A DNA stretch of 64,000 nt, taken from positions 1-64,000 of the forward strand of contig WOGZ01000082.1 of NCBI GenBank assembly GCA_009733775.1. Direction: 5' to 3'. The notes under the pieces were generated by a model, which did not search any database, was not told where the DNA came from, and saw only the letters and a program-made list of their open reading frames with translations. This DNA comes from Alectoria sarmentosa (taxonomy: Eukaryota; Ascomycota; Lecanoromycetes; Lecanorales; Parmeliaceae). Positions within the stretch are counted from its first letter, which is position 1. Every line of letters starts with the position of its first letter. The position numbers and the translations under genes are program-made. Below, in pieces: positions 11,270 to 22,020 of the stretch.

Positions 11270-14200
11270 ATGGTGTCCATAGCTGTGATCAAATTTGATC
11301 CAAACATTGATGGCAAAGACAACATCCGTGGTCCGGCTGAACCATCCTCACCTCAGATTCTTTGTTTCTCGGAATCCGAGGACAGCAGAATTGCAGTGCG
11401 ACTTCCTCACATGGACAGGAGAAAGACACTAGAAAAGGACGCTAAAGACTTGATGCCGGATTCAGACTCGGATCAACAACAACAATCCTTCCTCAATTCA
11501 ACCTCTTCCTCCTCTTCCTCCGGTGGCCACGCCCCTACCAAAGTGACTCGGCCTCCATCACAGCAAAAACACGATGTGAAGAATTCAATTAAAGCTTCAT
11601 GTTCAGGTGGCCCACGAGGACGTCGAGGCAACCAAGGCATCAAAGCAGCGAGACGGAAGTTTTTACGAGGAACACCCGCCAAGCAGCAAGAAGCCAAAGC
11701 AAGGAACCAGACAAGCGAGATGTCCTCCAAGTCATCTGCACCTCTAGTCAATCGATCGGGTGCCGCGAACCCTTCGAGCAGCATGAGCACAAGCTCGACT
11801 TCCCAATCATCGGCACAGCAAAAGCCTGCACCTCAGCCTGTGGTTCTACTTCCGTCACAGTCTTTGTATGCTCAGAATCCAACGTCCTTCACCACATCCA
11901 ATGGTTTCTACAATCAGGCATCCTTGCATGGTCGGCCTAGTCAGGCCTCCCAGCATCCACTACCCCAAAGTCCGAATGACTTTTCATATCTTTCACCCGC
12001 AATGACTGGTCGTAACCATAGGGCTCAGAACAATTGGGCTAATGGGGAATACCTATTTGTCGGAGCCTACGACCTTCCAGAAAGCACCACGACTCGTGAT
12101 CTATGGGCAGCTTTCAAGCATGAAGGCTACATTTCGCACATTCGGCTTCACGAAAATGCTAGAGGTTACCGAGTTGGCAAAGCCAGCATCAAATTCAGGT
12201 ACGCTTCAAAATGTTGTCCCGGTACAAGCCAGAGTGATAATTGACGAGGTACAGTCCACCACCAAGCAAGGCTTTCTGGAGGCGTGGACGCTACCCAATA
12301 TCGCTCGCCGGGGGTCGTACCATATCTGTTGGGGTATATGCCGAGACTCCCCAGCGAGCGATCTTTCCAATTGACTCGAAGAGCAACTATCCGGAGACCA
12401 TGGTACGCTGCTCTCTTCCAATGCTTCTACGCCCACTGACATCTCTTAGACCATGTATGCCGAGGCCGTGGACTTTGGCATTATGTTCAATCAGATAACG
12501 ATGATGAACATGCGCACGGTGCTACCGACAAAAGAGACTGGAATCAAATTTTGCATGAATATTTTCCACAAGGAGATCTCAATCGAGTTCCCTATGCTTA
12601 TCGTGGACCCACGAGCGACTTCCAACGACCCAAACATGCAAAGGGGCAAGTACGATAGAACTGAGCTATTCCAATTTCGGATCCCTTTCACCCAGCTGAA
12701 GGTGATTTACCGAATGGCGGGACAGGGACATAAGTTCATCCTTCTCATCTCCATGGTAACACCCCCAAAGTTCTTCAAGCAGCTGGACCCCTCGAAGAGC
12801 CACGATGATAAAGCAGCAACATGGGGTGATAACGATGCGTGGTATCGTCAGACCGATCTTGTATATGCGCCCAATGGTCTGAAGAAATCTTCCCTGACTT
12901 GGAAGAAGACAAATCCGATTATTGACCTTGGTAAGCACTATCCTCTTGCACAAGACCCCGTGATTGACCTATCGAAGGACGCTGGACTACCTATCGCTTG
13001 GTTTTCAATAGTCCGAAGAGAGGTCTTCCACAGTTTGACCAGATGCGTGAAGCGTTACGCGACTATAATATTGAGATTGTGCCTTTTCCTAATTTCCACA
13101 TCGCCCCGAGAAGCGACGCCCCCGTCTGGAAGCTCATCGATCTACCACTCAAGAAACGAAGCAACACAGGAACCGGCTTGGAAGAGTTGATTTATGCTAA
13201 TAAGCCACGGATGGCGTTTGAAGTCCGCTATCAACTCGAAGTCTGCCTCTCACAAGGCTTTCTCAACGAGCACAATTTGAGCGGGAACTTCATTAGGATA
13301 CTCATGGACATGAATATCAAACAAGCTCAGGATATTCTTGAACACATTGCTAATCATGGAAATCGTATTTACGATCCAATGTCGTTGATACAGGCAATGA
13401 AAGGAGAGTGTTCGCTTTCTAGAACCAAAATTCCATCTTACTGCGCCTATATTCGTTCTGCAACGATCACGCCAACAACTGTTTATTTCCAGACGCCAGT
13501 AGCGGAGACTTCAAACCGTGTGATACGCCAATATTCCCAACACGCTGACAGATTTCTTCGTGTCCGATTCACTGAAGAGAAGACAGAGGTACGTTTTTCC
13601 CAACGTTGCAGTGAACGAGACTTATTGGAACAGGGCAAGATCTATCCAACGCATAAGGATACGATGAATGAAGTGTTCACCCGCGTTAAGCGCATACTGA
13701 CCAACGGCATCAGGATTGGCGATCGAACATACGAGTTTCTAGCTTGTGGCAATTCTCAATTTAGAGAACATGGAGCATACTTCTTCGCCCCCCTGCCAAA
13801 TTTGACAACGGAGAAAATCCGACAATGGATGGGAATGTTCAGGCAGATCAAGACCGTGGCCCTGTATGCTTCTCGACTTGGTCAGTGTTTCTCGACCACA
13901 CGGGCCATACATGGTGCACGGGCTACTATGGTTGAAATTTCGGACATCAGACGCAACGGGTACAACTTTACGGACGGCGTGGGTAGAATTTCTCCATTTC
14001 TTGCACATCTTGCGGCGTCGGAATTGGGTATACTTCAGAACTCCCAAGAGCCGCCAAGTGTATTCCAGATTCGTGTTGGCGGCTGCAAAGGCGTGCTCGC
14101 TGTTTCCCCGGACTCTGTCGGAAGGCAGGTTCATATTCGGAAGAGCCAATACAAATTTCCTGCGATGCACGAGGGCCTGGAGATAATCCGATGGTCTCAA

Positions 14201-16886
14201 TACGCTGTCGCCAACCTGAATCGCCAGCTAATATTGATCCTGTCTGCTTTGGGTGTTTCGGATCAAATATTTGCTCAAAAATTGCAAACACAATTGTCAC
14301 AACTTGAGCGGGCTATGACGGACGAGACGATGGCATTGACTATCTTGCAAAAAGAAATTGATCACAATCAAATGACGCTGACTGTCGCGAGCATGATATT
14401 GGACGGTTTTCAGAAGACAGGAGAACCATTCTTGACTTCTCTGTTACAATTGTGGCGAGCATGGTCCATCAAATATCTGAAAGAGAAAGCGCGGATAACA
14501 ATCAGTGCCGGCGCTCTTCTTTTGGGCTGTGTGGACGAAACGGCAACTCTTCGGGGCCACTTCAACGATGCTCCAAAACCCTCGGCCGACGCTTCCGACG
14601 ATGAAAAGGCCAAACATGTACCACAGGTCTTTGTCCAAATTTCCAAAACTTCTGATGGAAATCCTCAAGTCATACTCGGACCAATGCTGCTCGCTCGGAA
14701 TCCTTCCCTCCATCCAGGAGATGTTCGAGTTGTCTGTGGGGTGGATGTTCCGCATCTTCACCATCTGAAAAACGTAGTAGTTCTACCTCAAACAGGGGAC
14801 AGAGATGTTGCCGGCATGTGTTCTGGGGGAGATCTTGATGGAGACGATTTCCTCGTCATTTGGGATCAGGACTTGTTGCCCAGTGAGTGGAACCACGAGC
14901 CCATGGACTATTCCCGACCTCCTATGGAACAGCCCAAGGAGGACATTGGGATCGACGATCTGACCACCTTTTTTGTGACTTATATGAAAAACGATACCTT
15001 GCCGTCAATAGCGCAGGCCCATACCGCAAATGCTGACTATCTGGAAGAAGGCGTGAAGGAAGCGAAATGTATGTCTTGGGACGGTATCTATCTACTTGAT
15101 TGCTGACTATTGATTAGGTCTAAAGCTTGCCAACCTTCATTCTGTGGCCGTGGACTACGTCAAAACTGGTCAGCCAGCTCAATTGACCAGCGATCTGAAG
15201 CCCCTGAAATGGCCTCATTTTATGGAGAAGGTCGGCAAAAAGCAGCACCAGATCTACACATCGAAAAAGGTGCTGGGACAACTTTATGACCAAGTTGAAC
15301 GTGTAGACTTTGTTCCTGCGTTCACTGCGCCTTTCGACACGCGGATCTTACAAGCGTACACACTCGATGAGAACATACTTCGGAGTGCACGTGAGATCAA
15401 AGAAGAATATGACGCGCACATGCGCCGCATTATGGCGCAGCAGGAGATCAAAACCGAGTTTGAGGTTTGGTCAACCTTCGTTCTGCAGCACTCAAGTACG
15501 AGCAATCCCTTCAAATACCATGAGCAGATTGGTGAAATCTCGATGGCACTTAAAGACCAATTTCGACTAATATGCCATGAGCGCGCTGGAGGAAAAGACT
15601 ACAAGCACATCGGTCCCTTCGCTGCCGCCATGTATGAAGTCACTGCCAGAGAAATAACCCAAGCTGTCAAAGAACACCATCGTGTCCAGACACTTGGCGG
15701 TCAATCACGAGAGATGACGTCCACAAACATGCCTTTGATGAGTTATCCATGGCTGTTCCAGGACGTCCTAGGGAAGATTGCAAAGAGCAGTGCTTCCGAG
15801 GCTTCCGGTACATTATCCATACGAGGAGAAATTGATTCGGAGGTTACAGCCCTACTGGATGGAGTAAAGGCACCTCAACCAAAGTGGGGTCGTGTCGATC
15901 CTCGTAGGCTAGAGTCAGATGACTATCTGAAGACCTCGCAGGGCACTACTCATCCTGGAGAATGGCTTGAGCTCTTCGGAAAGTCCAACGAGTCAGGCGA
16001 ACGCAAAGAAAATACATCCTCTAGTTCGATTAGCATCAAGTCATCTAATTCATCAACGGACACGAGCGTAGAGCGCAGCTTTTCCGCGAACGATCGGTTG
16101 ATTGATCATTCGTCTTTGAGCTCATCGGAGCTTCTCGCTCAAGGGCCTCACGAGGATTGTCCTTACAATGCTGAAGCACCAGTGGATGTTAATCCAAAGT
16201 ATAGAATTAGCTCTGTGAGCCATGGCCGTGGGTCAGGAAGCCCCTTGTATACCCAAGGGCGGACAGAAATAGCAGGGCGAGCCGGGAAGGAGCAGACTGC
16301 TGCGCTCAACGAGGCGTTTCTTGAACGGGTTTACGGGGATGACAAGGCCCTCAGTGTCGAGGCTGATTACACCATACCTGAAGGATCCAATCTACGACTG
16401 TTGAATGACCTGATGATAGATCCATCGGTTCTTTCGGACGAGCCAGGAAATCAGTTGTTGAATTCTTCCCACAGCGAGGGGAAATACGCTCTTGAAGATA
16501 TGATTGCAGGAGAAGAGAAGGCAGGGAAGACGAACCAGTTGTCAAAGGCCAACGCTAGCGGTGAAGAGGAAAAGGGGAAGGATAACGAGACGACCACAAC
16601 AGGGGAGGAGAAAAAGAACGATGCCAATGACAAAGCCGGCTATTCCAGTAGTGACAGTGACAGCGACGTTGAGTCAGACCAAGTGGTATTGTACATTGAC
16701 ACTGGAGCTGGACTGCTTGACCAATTGGCAGCGATTGCCGGAGATGACTCGGCACCGCACCCAGATGGAATCAACGATTCACCAACTGTCATCCAGGACT
16801 TGATGGATCAAAAGCTCGACTCCTCCAAATCAGAATTAATGCCGGCATCCTTGACACCAGAATTGGAATCGCGCAAGAGAGAATGA
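11270..16886 (+). CDS. RNA-dependent RNA polymerase (QDE-1/SAD-1/Rdp1 class)
   Basis: Exons 11270-12198, 12249-12402, 12450-12930, 12978-13588, 13634-15068 and 15118-16886, giving 1792 aa. It copies RNA into double-stranded RNA for Dicer in quelling, meiotic silencing or heterochromatin pathways. The Ser/Gln-rich leader is followed by an RRM-like fold near residues 260-345 (LFVGAYDLPES) and then the cellular RdRP domain. That domain has TDGVGRIS near residue 838 and the catalytic DLDGD at about 1125-1129, so the active site looks intact. A Ser- and acid-rich tail of about 300 residues follows. The RRM and the F-T-D-G-V-G-R motif point to the SAD-1/Rdp1 branch. The first intron's acceptor is ambiguous by two codons, and the 45-nt fourth intron is in frame. 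The start is the first ATG after a stop, so an upstream exon cannot be excluded. Confidence 0.92.
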
Positions 16887-17467
16887 ACTGAGGATTGGTG
16901 CATTTCCATGGTATATTCCCCGCTCTCCAACACGATCTCGATGCACACTGACTTGTAACAGTACGATGGAAGGCTCGACTCATGGTCTCGATACGGAAAT
17001 ATCGATATTTTGCTACGGTGGACAGCTTCACGAGACGTAATCGTATGCATCGAGTGTTTCTCGAAGAGAGAGACTTGAAAAATCCCGAGATTTTAAAAAT
17101 CCCCACAGTACTTCCGTTTTTGCACAACGCTGCACAACGCTGCACAACGCTTGCATATCGATTAGAACGCTTACAATCACTTTAGCAGGCACAAAGCTGA
17201 CTTCTTGTACTACAGTCCATCTTCGCGAGTCATTTCTAGCATAGAAACTCATTTGTAGCATAGAAAATCACTGCTAAATCACTTCAACGACTCCGTTGGC
17301 CTAGGATTGTACTCCGTGGAAGATGGTGCAAGGCTTCGAGGTAACACCATAAGTAATGCTCTAATCGCTCTGAATAATCTGGTCACTGTAGACGTAGCCG
17401 GTCTTGCCCTTCGTACCCCAGACTTATGACTCGTCCACGCTTTTGGTCGTCCGTCGAGCCATCCTAG
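16887..17467. other. Intergenic region, 0.58 kb
   Basis: Polymerase 3' flank and ELP6 5' flank. It contains a 3 x 10 nt tandem repeat at 17121-17150. No gene seen. Confidence 0.6.
17121..17150 (+). repeat. Tandem repeat, 3 x 10 nt
   Basis: Three exact copies of tgcacaacgc between the polymerase and ELP6 genes. Confidence 0.9.
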
Positions 17468-18394
17468 ATGCCATCGCAGCCACCAATTCCTCCTTTGTTG
17501 GATCCAAATTTCTCAAATCTTCCCTACAGCTCTCTCACACTCCTCACCTCGACGCTCGGCGCCACAACAAATTGGCTGGTCCTGCGATTCATATGTGCCG
17601 CGTTGAAGGGGAAGGGCTACGGGGCGGGCCATGACCCACACACTATCCGGGGCCATTCTCGCGACCAAAGGGTAGTGCTGGTGAGCTTGCTGAGGGATGG
17701 GCATGGGTGGAAAGAGAGCGGACGGAAGCTGGTGAGCACTTCCCATGTCTCAACATCTATGTGCTTGACAATAACGAGAAAATGACTAGAGCTAATCAGC
17801 ACCTACGCTTCTAGGGTATCGATTTTCAGAAAGTGCACCTCGTTGATGGCTTGGGTAGTGGACTAGGCTTGGGTGCTGGTGGGATAGTGGAAGTGGAGAA
17901 AGCAATCGCGTCTGCTATCGGAAGCTGTAAGGAAACTCTGGACGACGGAGGCAACGTTATACTGGTGCTGGACGGCTTGGACTTCTTGCTCGCGGCTATG
18001 GGGTGCGAGGTGCTAGAGATACTGGATATGATTGGGGAGCTCAGAGAGGTACGCCTTCTCTTCAACTACAGCCTATGTGCACTTCCTTACCAGGTGTATT
18101 GAGAAATAGCAGGTCTATTCGACATTGATTACCACAGCTGCCGATTTTCCCCTTTCCCAATTGCCCACTACACCTCTCGAAATCTCGCACACAGCTTTCC
18201 TGATGAGTTTAGCGCATCAGGCGAGATCCATCATGAGCTTAATGGGACTGAATACGGGCGTCGCAAGAGATGTTAGTGGTCTACTGAGGATTAGCAAAGG
18301 AGCCGGGGAGTCTGCGGATGAAGGAGACGTAGAACGAACGGAGTGCCTCTATTATATAGGGCCGGATGGCGGAGTGAAGGTGTCTGAGAGGTGA
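17468..18394 (+). CDS. ELP6: Elongator complex subunit 6
   Basis: Exons 17468-17731, 17815-18048 and 18113-18394, giving 259 aa. ELP6 forms a RecA-like hexamer with ELP4 and ELP5 that assists Elongator in modifying wobble uridines of tRNAs. Family-like segments in order are NWLVLRFICAALKGKG (the first beta-alpha unit), RVVLVSLLRDG..WKESGRKLG (spanning intron 1), VILVLDGLDFLL (central strand) and the C-terminal LYYIGPDGGVKVSER. The protein ends right after that last strand, as in other fungal ELP6. Reading the gtgaga after it as a donor would add a tail unlike the family, so I end at the TGA. As usual for ELP6, no Walker A motif is seen. Confidence 0.85.
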
Positions 18395-18874
18395 GATACT
18401 AGAGATGCACGACACCTATCACAGGTTTATGATTCTCTCGAACGCTTGAGCAGGCTCAAGGGGTCTGAAGCATTGCTGGGAGCTGGACAGGAGGTAGATA
18501 CCCTTACCATTAGGGTGGCACTGAGATGTCGAACATCAGATTCTGAATATGAAAAGCCTCGTGCCAGTACACGTTCTGTTGCGATCAGTTCAGCTCCGAC
18601 GGCATCTGCGAGTAGGCAGAGACATTAATGCTACATTAAGAATCATCAACGAGGACTCAGGACAGAGACACCGGAGAGGCAGAGCGCGGGTACATTCCGG
18701 GCGCTAATGACATGTAAGCGAGGTCTTGGCGGAATTCCGCACGTCAATCTTCCAAATTTACCAGTAATAGCAACCCATACTACAACCTCATTGACAGCGC
18801 GAGGGTGTGTATTTACTTCCACAACTGACTATCGTCGTATGGCTGACTTGATGCAAAAGACATCATAGCCCAGA
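18395..18874. other. Intergenic region, 0.48 kb
   Basis: ELP6 3' flank and eL37 promoter. A 60-codon plus-strand frame (18446-18628) begins inside the ELP6 3' flank, lacks family resemblance and is not called. No clear TATA or other element recognised. Confidence 0.5.
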
Positions 18875-19460
18875 ATGAGTGCGTTTTGAAGGTCCGACAC
18901 AATTTTAGAGGGACCACAACTGACCTCGAACAGCGAAGGGTACCTCGTCCTTCGGTAAACGCCACAACAAGACGCACACATTGTGCAGGCGCTGCGGTAA
19001 GCTCGTCCATCTTCTCTGCGTTGGTAGTCGTGAAAGGGATCTCCTGTGCTCAAATCGTCATCAATTGCAAGAGGCCTTTTGTACGAAACGAGCGCTGGGC
19101 TAATTCAATCTGTTCCAGGTCGCCGCTCCCTCCACATCCAAAAGCACACCTGCTCGTCATGTGGCTATCCTGCTGCTAAGATCCGTCAATGTACGCTCTC
19201 CCCACCGCTACATCTCCCGAAGGGCCATCCTACGTCAACCCTCCTTCACTCCCACCCACCCTATTTCTGCTCTGCCTTTTTTTGGCTCCACAGACTCTAA
19301 TAAGCGATTCATAGACAACTGGGGCATGAAAGCAAAGCGAAGGAAGACCACCGGTACCGGCCGCATGCGTTCAATGAAGGAGGTGCCGCGCAAATTTAAG
19401 AATGGGTTCCAGACTGGTGCACCAAAGGGAGCGAGGGGGATGACCACAAACCCAGCGTAG
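18875..19460 (+). CDS. RPL37: 60S ribosomal protein eL37
   Basis: Exons 18875-18878 (only ATGA), 18934-18996, 19119-19190 and 19315-19460, giving 94 aa. Spliced, it begins MTKGTSSFGKRHNKTHTLCR, the invariant eL37 start. It continues with RRSLHIQKHTCSSCGYPAAK, then NWGMKAKRRKTTGTGRMR and a C-terminal GAPKGARGMTTNPA. The C-x2-C...C-x2-C zinc ribbon (CRRC and CSSC) is complete. eL37 is a core protein of the large ribosomal subunit. Length fits (88 in yeast, 97 in human). The minute first exon is typical of ribosomal protein genes. The introns are 55, 122 and 124 nt, the first with an aactgac branch site. No C/D-box snoRNA signature was seen in them. Confidence 0.95.
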
Positions 19461-20799
19461 GATGACTGAGTTGAGGGGGAAGGCAGAAATGAAAGTTGTT
19501 GCGATATAGCGAAGGCAAAACGATGGATGATGTGGCTATGCAGCGGCTGTAGTTACGTACGCTTAGAGCAATGAAGAACATCATTGTGAACCTTGATGTT
19601 TGATTCGTCTGTTCGGAGGCGGCTTCCCACGCAGTTTGTATCTTTTCACGGTGCATTCCACGAATCAAACCCTAGCGCAGATGGAGAAGAGACGTATCAG
19701 GGGAGGCTGGCCTAGGTGCCAACGTTGCTGATTCTTTCTACCAGGACCATTTCTTCCAAAGTTGCATTGGCTAACTGTGCACCTGCAGCAAGAGTTCGCC
19801 GAACTGTGAGACTCGGGAGGCATGCGTAGCTATTTGTGCCGCGTTGAGCAAGGGATTCTAATTTCAGGCATGGCACGAAGTGAGGCTCGGCGGGTTCAGG
19901 ATTACACTTGCATTTGGTCGCTTACTGCAACGACTTGATCATTACGCAATGTCTCGTTATCGACTATTTGACTCTTCTTAGGCCTGCGTATTAGTCCTCC
20001 GAGTCTTCCAAGTTCACCTTCTGTTCATAATATCTGCGCAGTGCAGCTCCACAGACGCTCTCTGGGCCCTTCTCACCCTCTGTATTGCGAACTGGCGGTA
20101 TCAAATAAGGATGTCTGACACCCTTAAACAGCTCTAGCTGGAACAGCTAGGTCATCGCTGCTCGGTAGTGCCGAGATGTTGGACTCACCAGTCGCGGAAT
20201 CGTCCTCTGATGTCGGGCTGGCATTGTCAATTGCTTTCGCGGATGCTGCTTGACGACGAGTTGAAGGCGAGTTTGGCAAGCTGAGAAGGCGGCCCTTTCG
20301 AGTCCGTTTCGAATCCTGTGGTCGGGGAACTTGTGAAGGGGGTTTTTGGAGGTACAATCAGCCAACTTATCCATCATTCTGGAAACGCATGTATATTATT
20401 CAGACCGTCTAGCTTCAACACAAACAAGTACTGCATGTAATCAGGAAATTGGCGAGCAACCGTAGCGTCTGCCAAGGCAAGCTGCAGTCTAGCTCGCTCA
20501 TTATTGGATGCGAAGTGGCTTCCACCAAATTGGAAGCTAGACTTCTACGGGTTGTAGGAGCGTATAGGTCAAAGACGAGCATAGCAGACTCTGGAATACA
20601 GTATCAGGGTAGACAATAAGAAAAAGAGCGAAACCCCGGGCAGAACTTTAGCCGCTTCCCAAAACGTGACGGGAATTTCTTACAGCAAAGAGCATTGCAC
20701 GTCGCGCGTTCCGTTCGGGCAGATGATTCGTTCTATCAGCATAGATTGAAGATGCCCGATAGTCTGGGTGTCGTCTAGAAACAAGCGAGCTCCCAAAGA
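19461..20799. other. Intergenic region with gene-like debris, 1.3 kb
   Basis: No intact gene. On the minus strand around 20400-20550 about 50 codons read like a protein (a helix rich in A/L/R, then a stop), and a second, serine-rich frame lies at 20124-20377. They do not join by clear splice sites, and frames shift between them. This looks like decayed coding sequence, family not recognised. Confidence 0.4.
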
Positions 20800-20821
20800 T
20801 CCGCTCTGATCCAGATGCGAT

Positions 20822-21640
20822 TTGTGCAGCGATGTGGAAAGACGGCTAACGAAAGAGCGCACACAGCATTTCAGCGTTGAATTCAAGGTTCTCGAGGTAT
20901 ATGCATTGAGGGCATTGATCAACGCCTCCACACGTCGAATTACTAGAAAGTTTGCTCTGGGCTCGAAGGTCTCCAGTCTCGCAACAGGAAGGTTGGTCCC
21001 TGGTAATGAGGAAAATGCAGGATTGACCGCATTTGTGGACCCTATCCCCGTACGCGCTCTGCTGGGTCTCCGTGACAGGATCATGAAAGTGTGTTTAGAA
21101 TTGAATCCGAAAACGGAATTGCTACATGAGATTGTGGTACCAGAAGCATGGTGCGGCACGGGTGTCCGGAATAAAGTAGCTCTCGCTGAAAAGGCCCTTA
21201 TTGCAATGTTCTTGATCAGCATCACCGAGTGTTGGCTACCACACAGGGACTACGCCGACAAAATCTGTGGAGGAACCCGCACTTCCCACATCAGCAAAGC
21301 TGGCTTCTTCGAGCATGAGTTGAGGTTCGACAACGTTCCCGCGGTAAAAGCGAAATGTCCTCTTGCCAAAGCGATAGATGTAATTAGGCTTGGTGAGGGC
21401 ATTGTCTGGAAAGCAACAGACAATACGCAAACCCGAAATTTTAGTTCGAGTCTGAAAGTAACTTGCATGCAGTGACTCAAAGTGCCAGTTCTCTGGCCTC
21501 AGCAACCGCTGAGAATATTGGGAGATCATTGACGAGTTTGGAAGGACCATCATCATAGAAGTGAGATTAGAGCAAGTGTGGCAATGGGCAAATTCAAGGG
21601 CACAAGGATGCGAGTCTTGAAGTAGATCATCAATGACTGC
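20822..21640 (+). pseudogene. Remnant of an RNA-ligase-family gene
   Basis: A 217-codon frame (to 21475) aligns by eye with fungal RNA-ligase/nucleotidyltransferase proteins. GNEENAGLTAFVD matches the segment after motif I. WCGTGVRNKVAL matches the usual GEW-G-GIQK-VA block (motif III region). GEGIVWKATD is motif IV. Motif I (K-x-H/D-G-T-N) is not readable: the expected place reads KVLEVYA. The C-terminal part continues in another frame near 21520-21640 (EVRLEQVWQW), so at least one frameshift is needed. I infer a dead copy. A long minus-strand frame over the same bases (20680-21225) is its shadow. A working gene with unusual introns is the alternative. Confidence 0.5.
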
Positions 21641-22020
21641 CTGGTGGAAGAATAGTGCGAGACGGAAGGGTTTGAAACCGGCAAGGGCAAGCTCAACCCA
21701 GCGATTGCAGCCATCGCCAAATCTCAAATTCCCTGGAGAAATAACTCCGCGGTAATGGAAATGGCGATGGCGTGGGGGTTAAGACTTGAGTTCTTGGAAA
21801 GATGGTATGTGATCCTTTGTTATGGCATGGAGTCTCGTTGGGTGCCTCTTCCTTGTAAACAGGAGCAACCCTCCTGGCTTTGGGTTTCAGGCTCTTAAGA
21901 CGCGAGTTCTTTAGGAATTTGTACTTTATCTCGACCTCCAAAGACACATCTGATCGATGACCATAAGAAGTTCCTGGAACAGGCCAGCATAAGAGCGTTC
22001 ACAAAGGTGAATGCGGTCTG

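Noticed and set aside
18446..18628. Additional C-terminal exon for ELP6 via a gtgaga donor at 18391
   Set aside because: The protein already ends at the family's usual C-terminus (KVSER then TGA); the extension is unlike any ELP6.
18997..19314. snoRNA inside the eL37 introns
   Set aside because: No paired C (RUGAUGA) and D (CUGA) boxes or H/ACA signature seen.
20680..21225. 181-codon minus-strand frame
   Set aside because: It lies opposite the RNA-ligase-like frame, whose motifs read on the plus strand; the minus product has no recognisable pattern.
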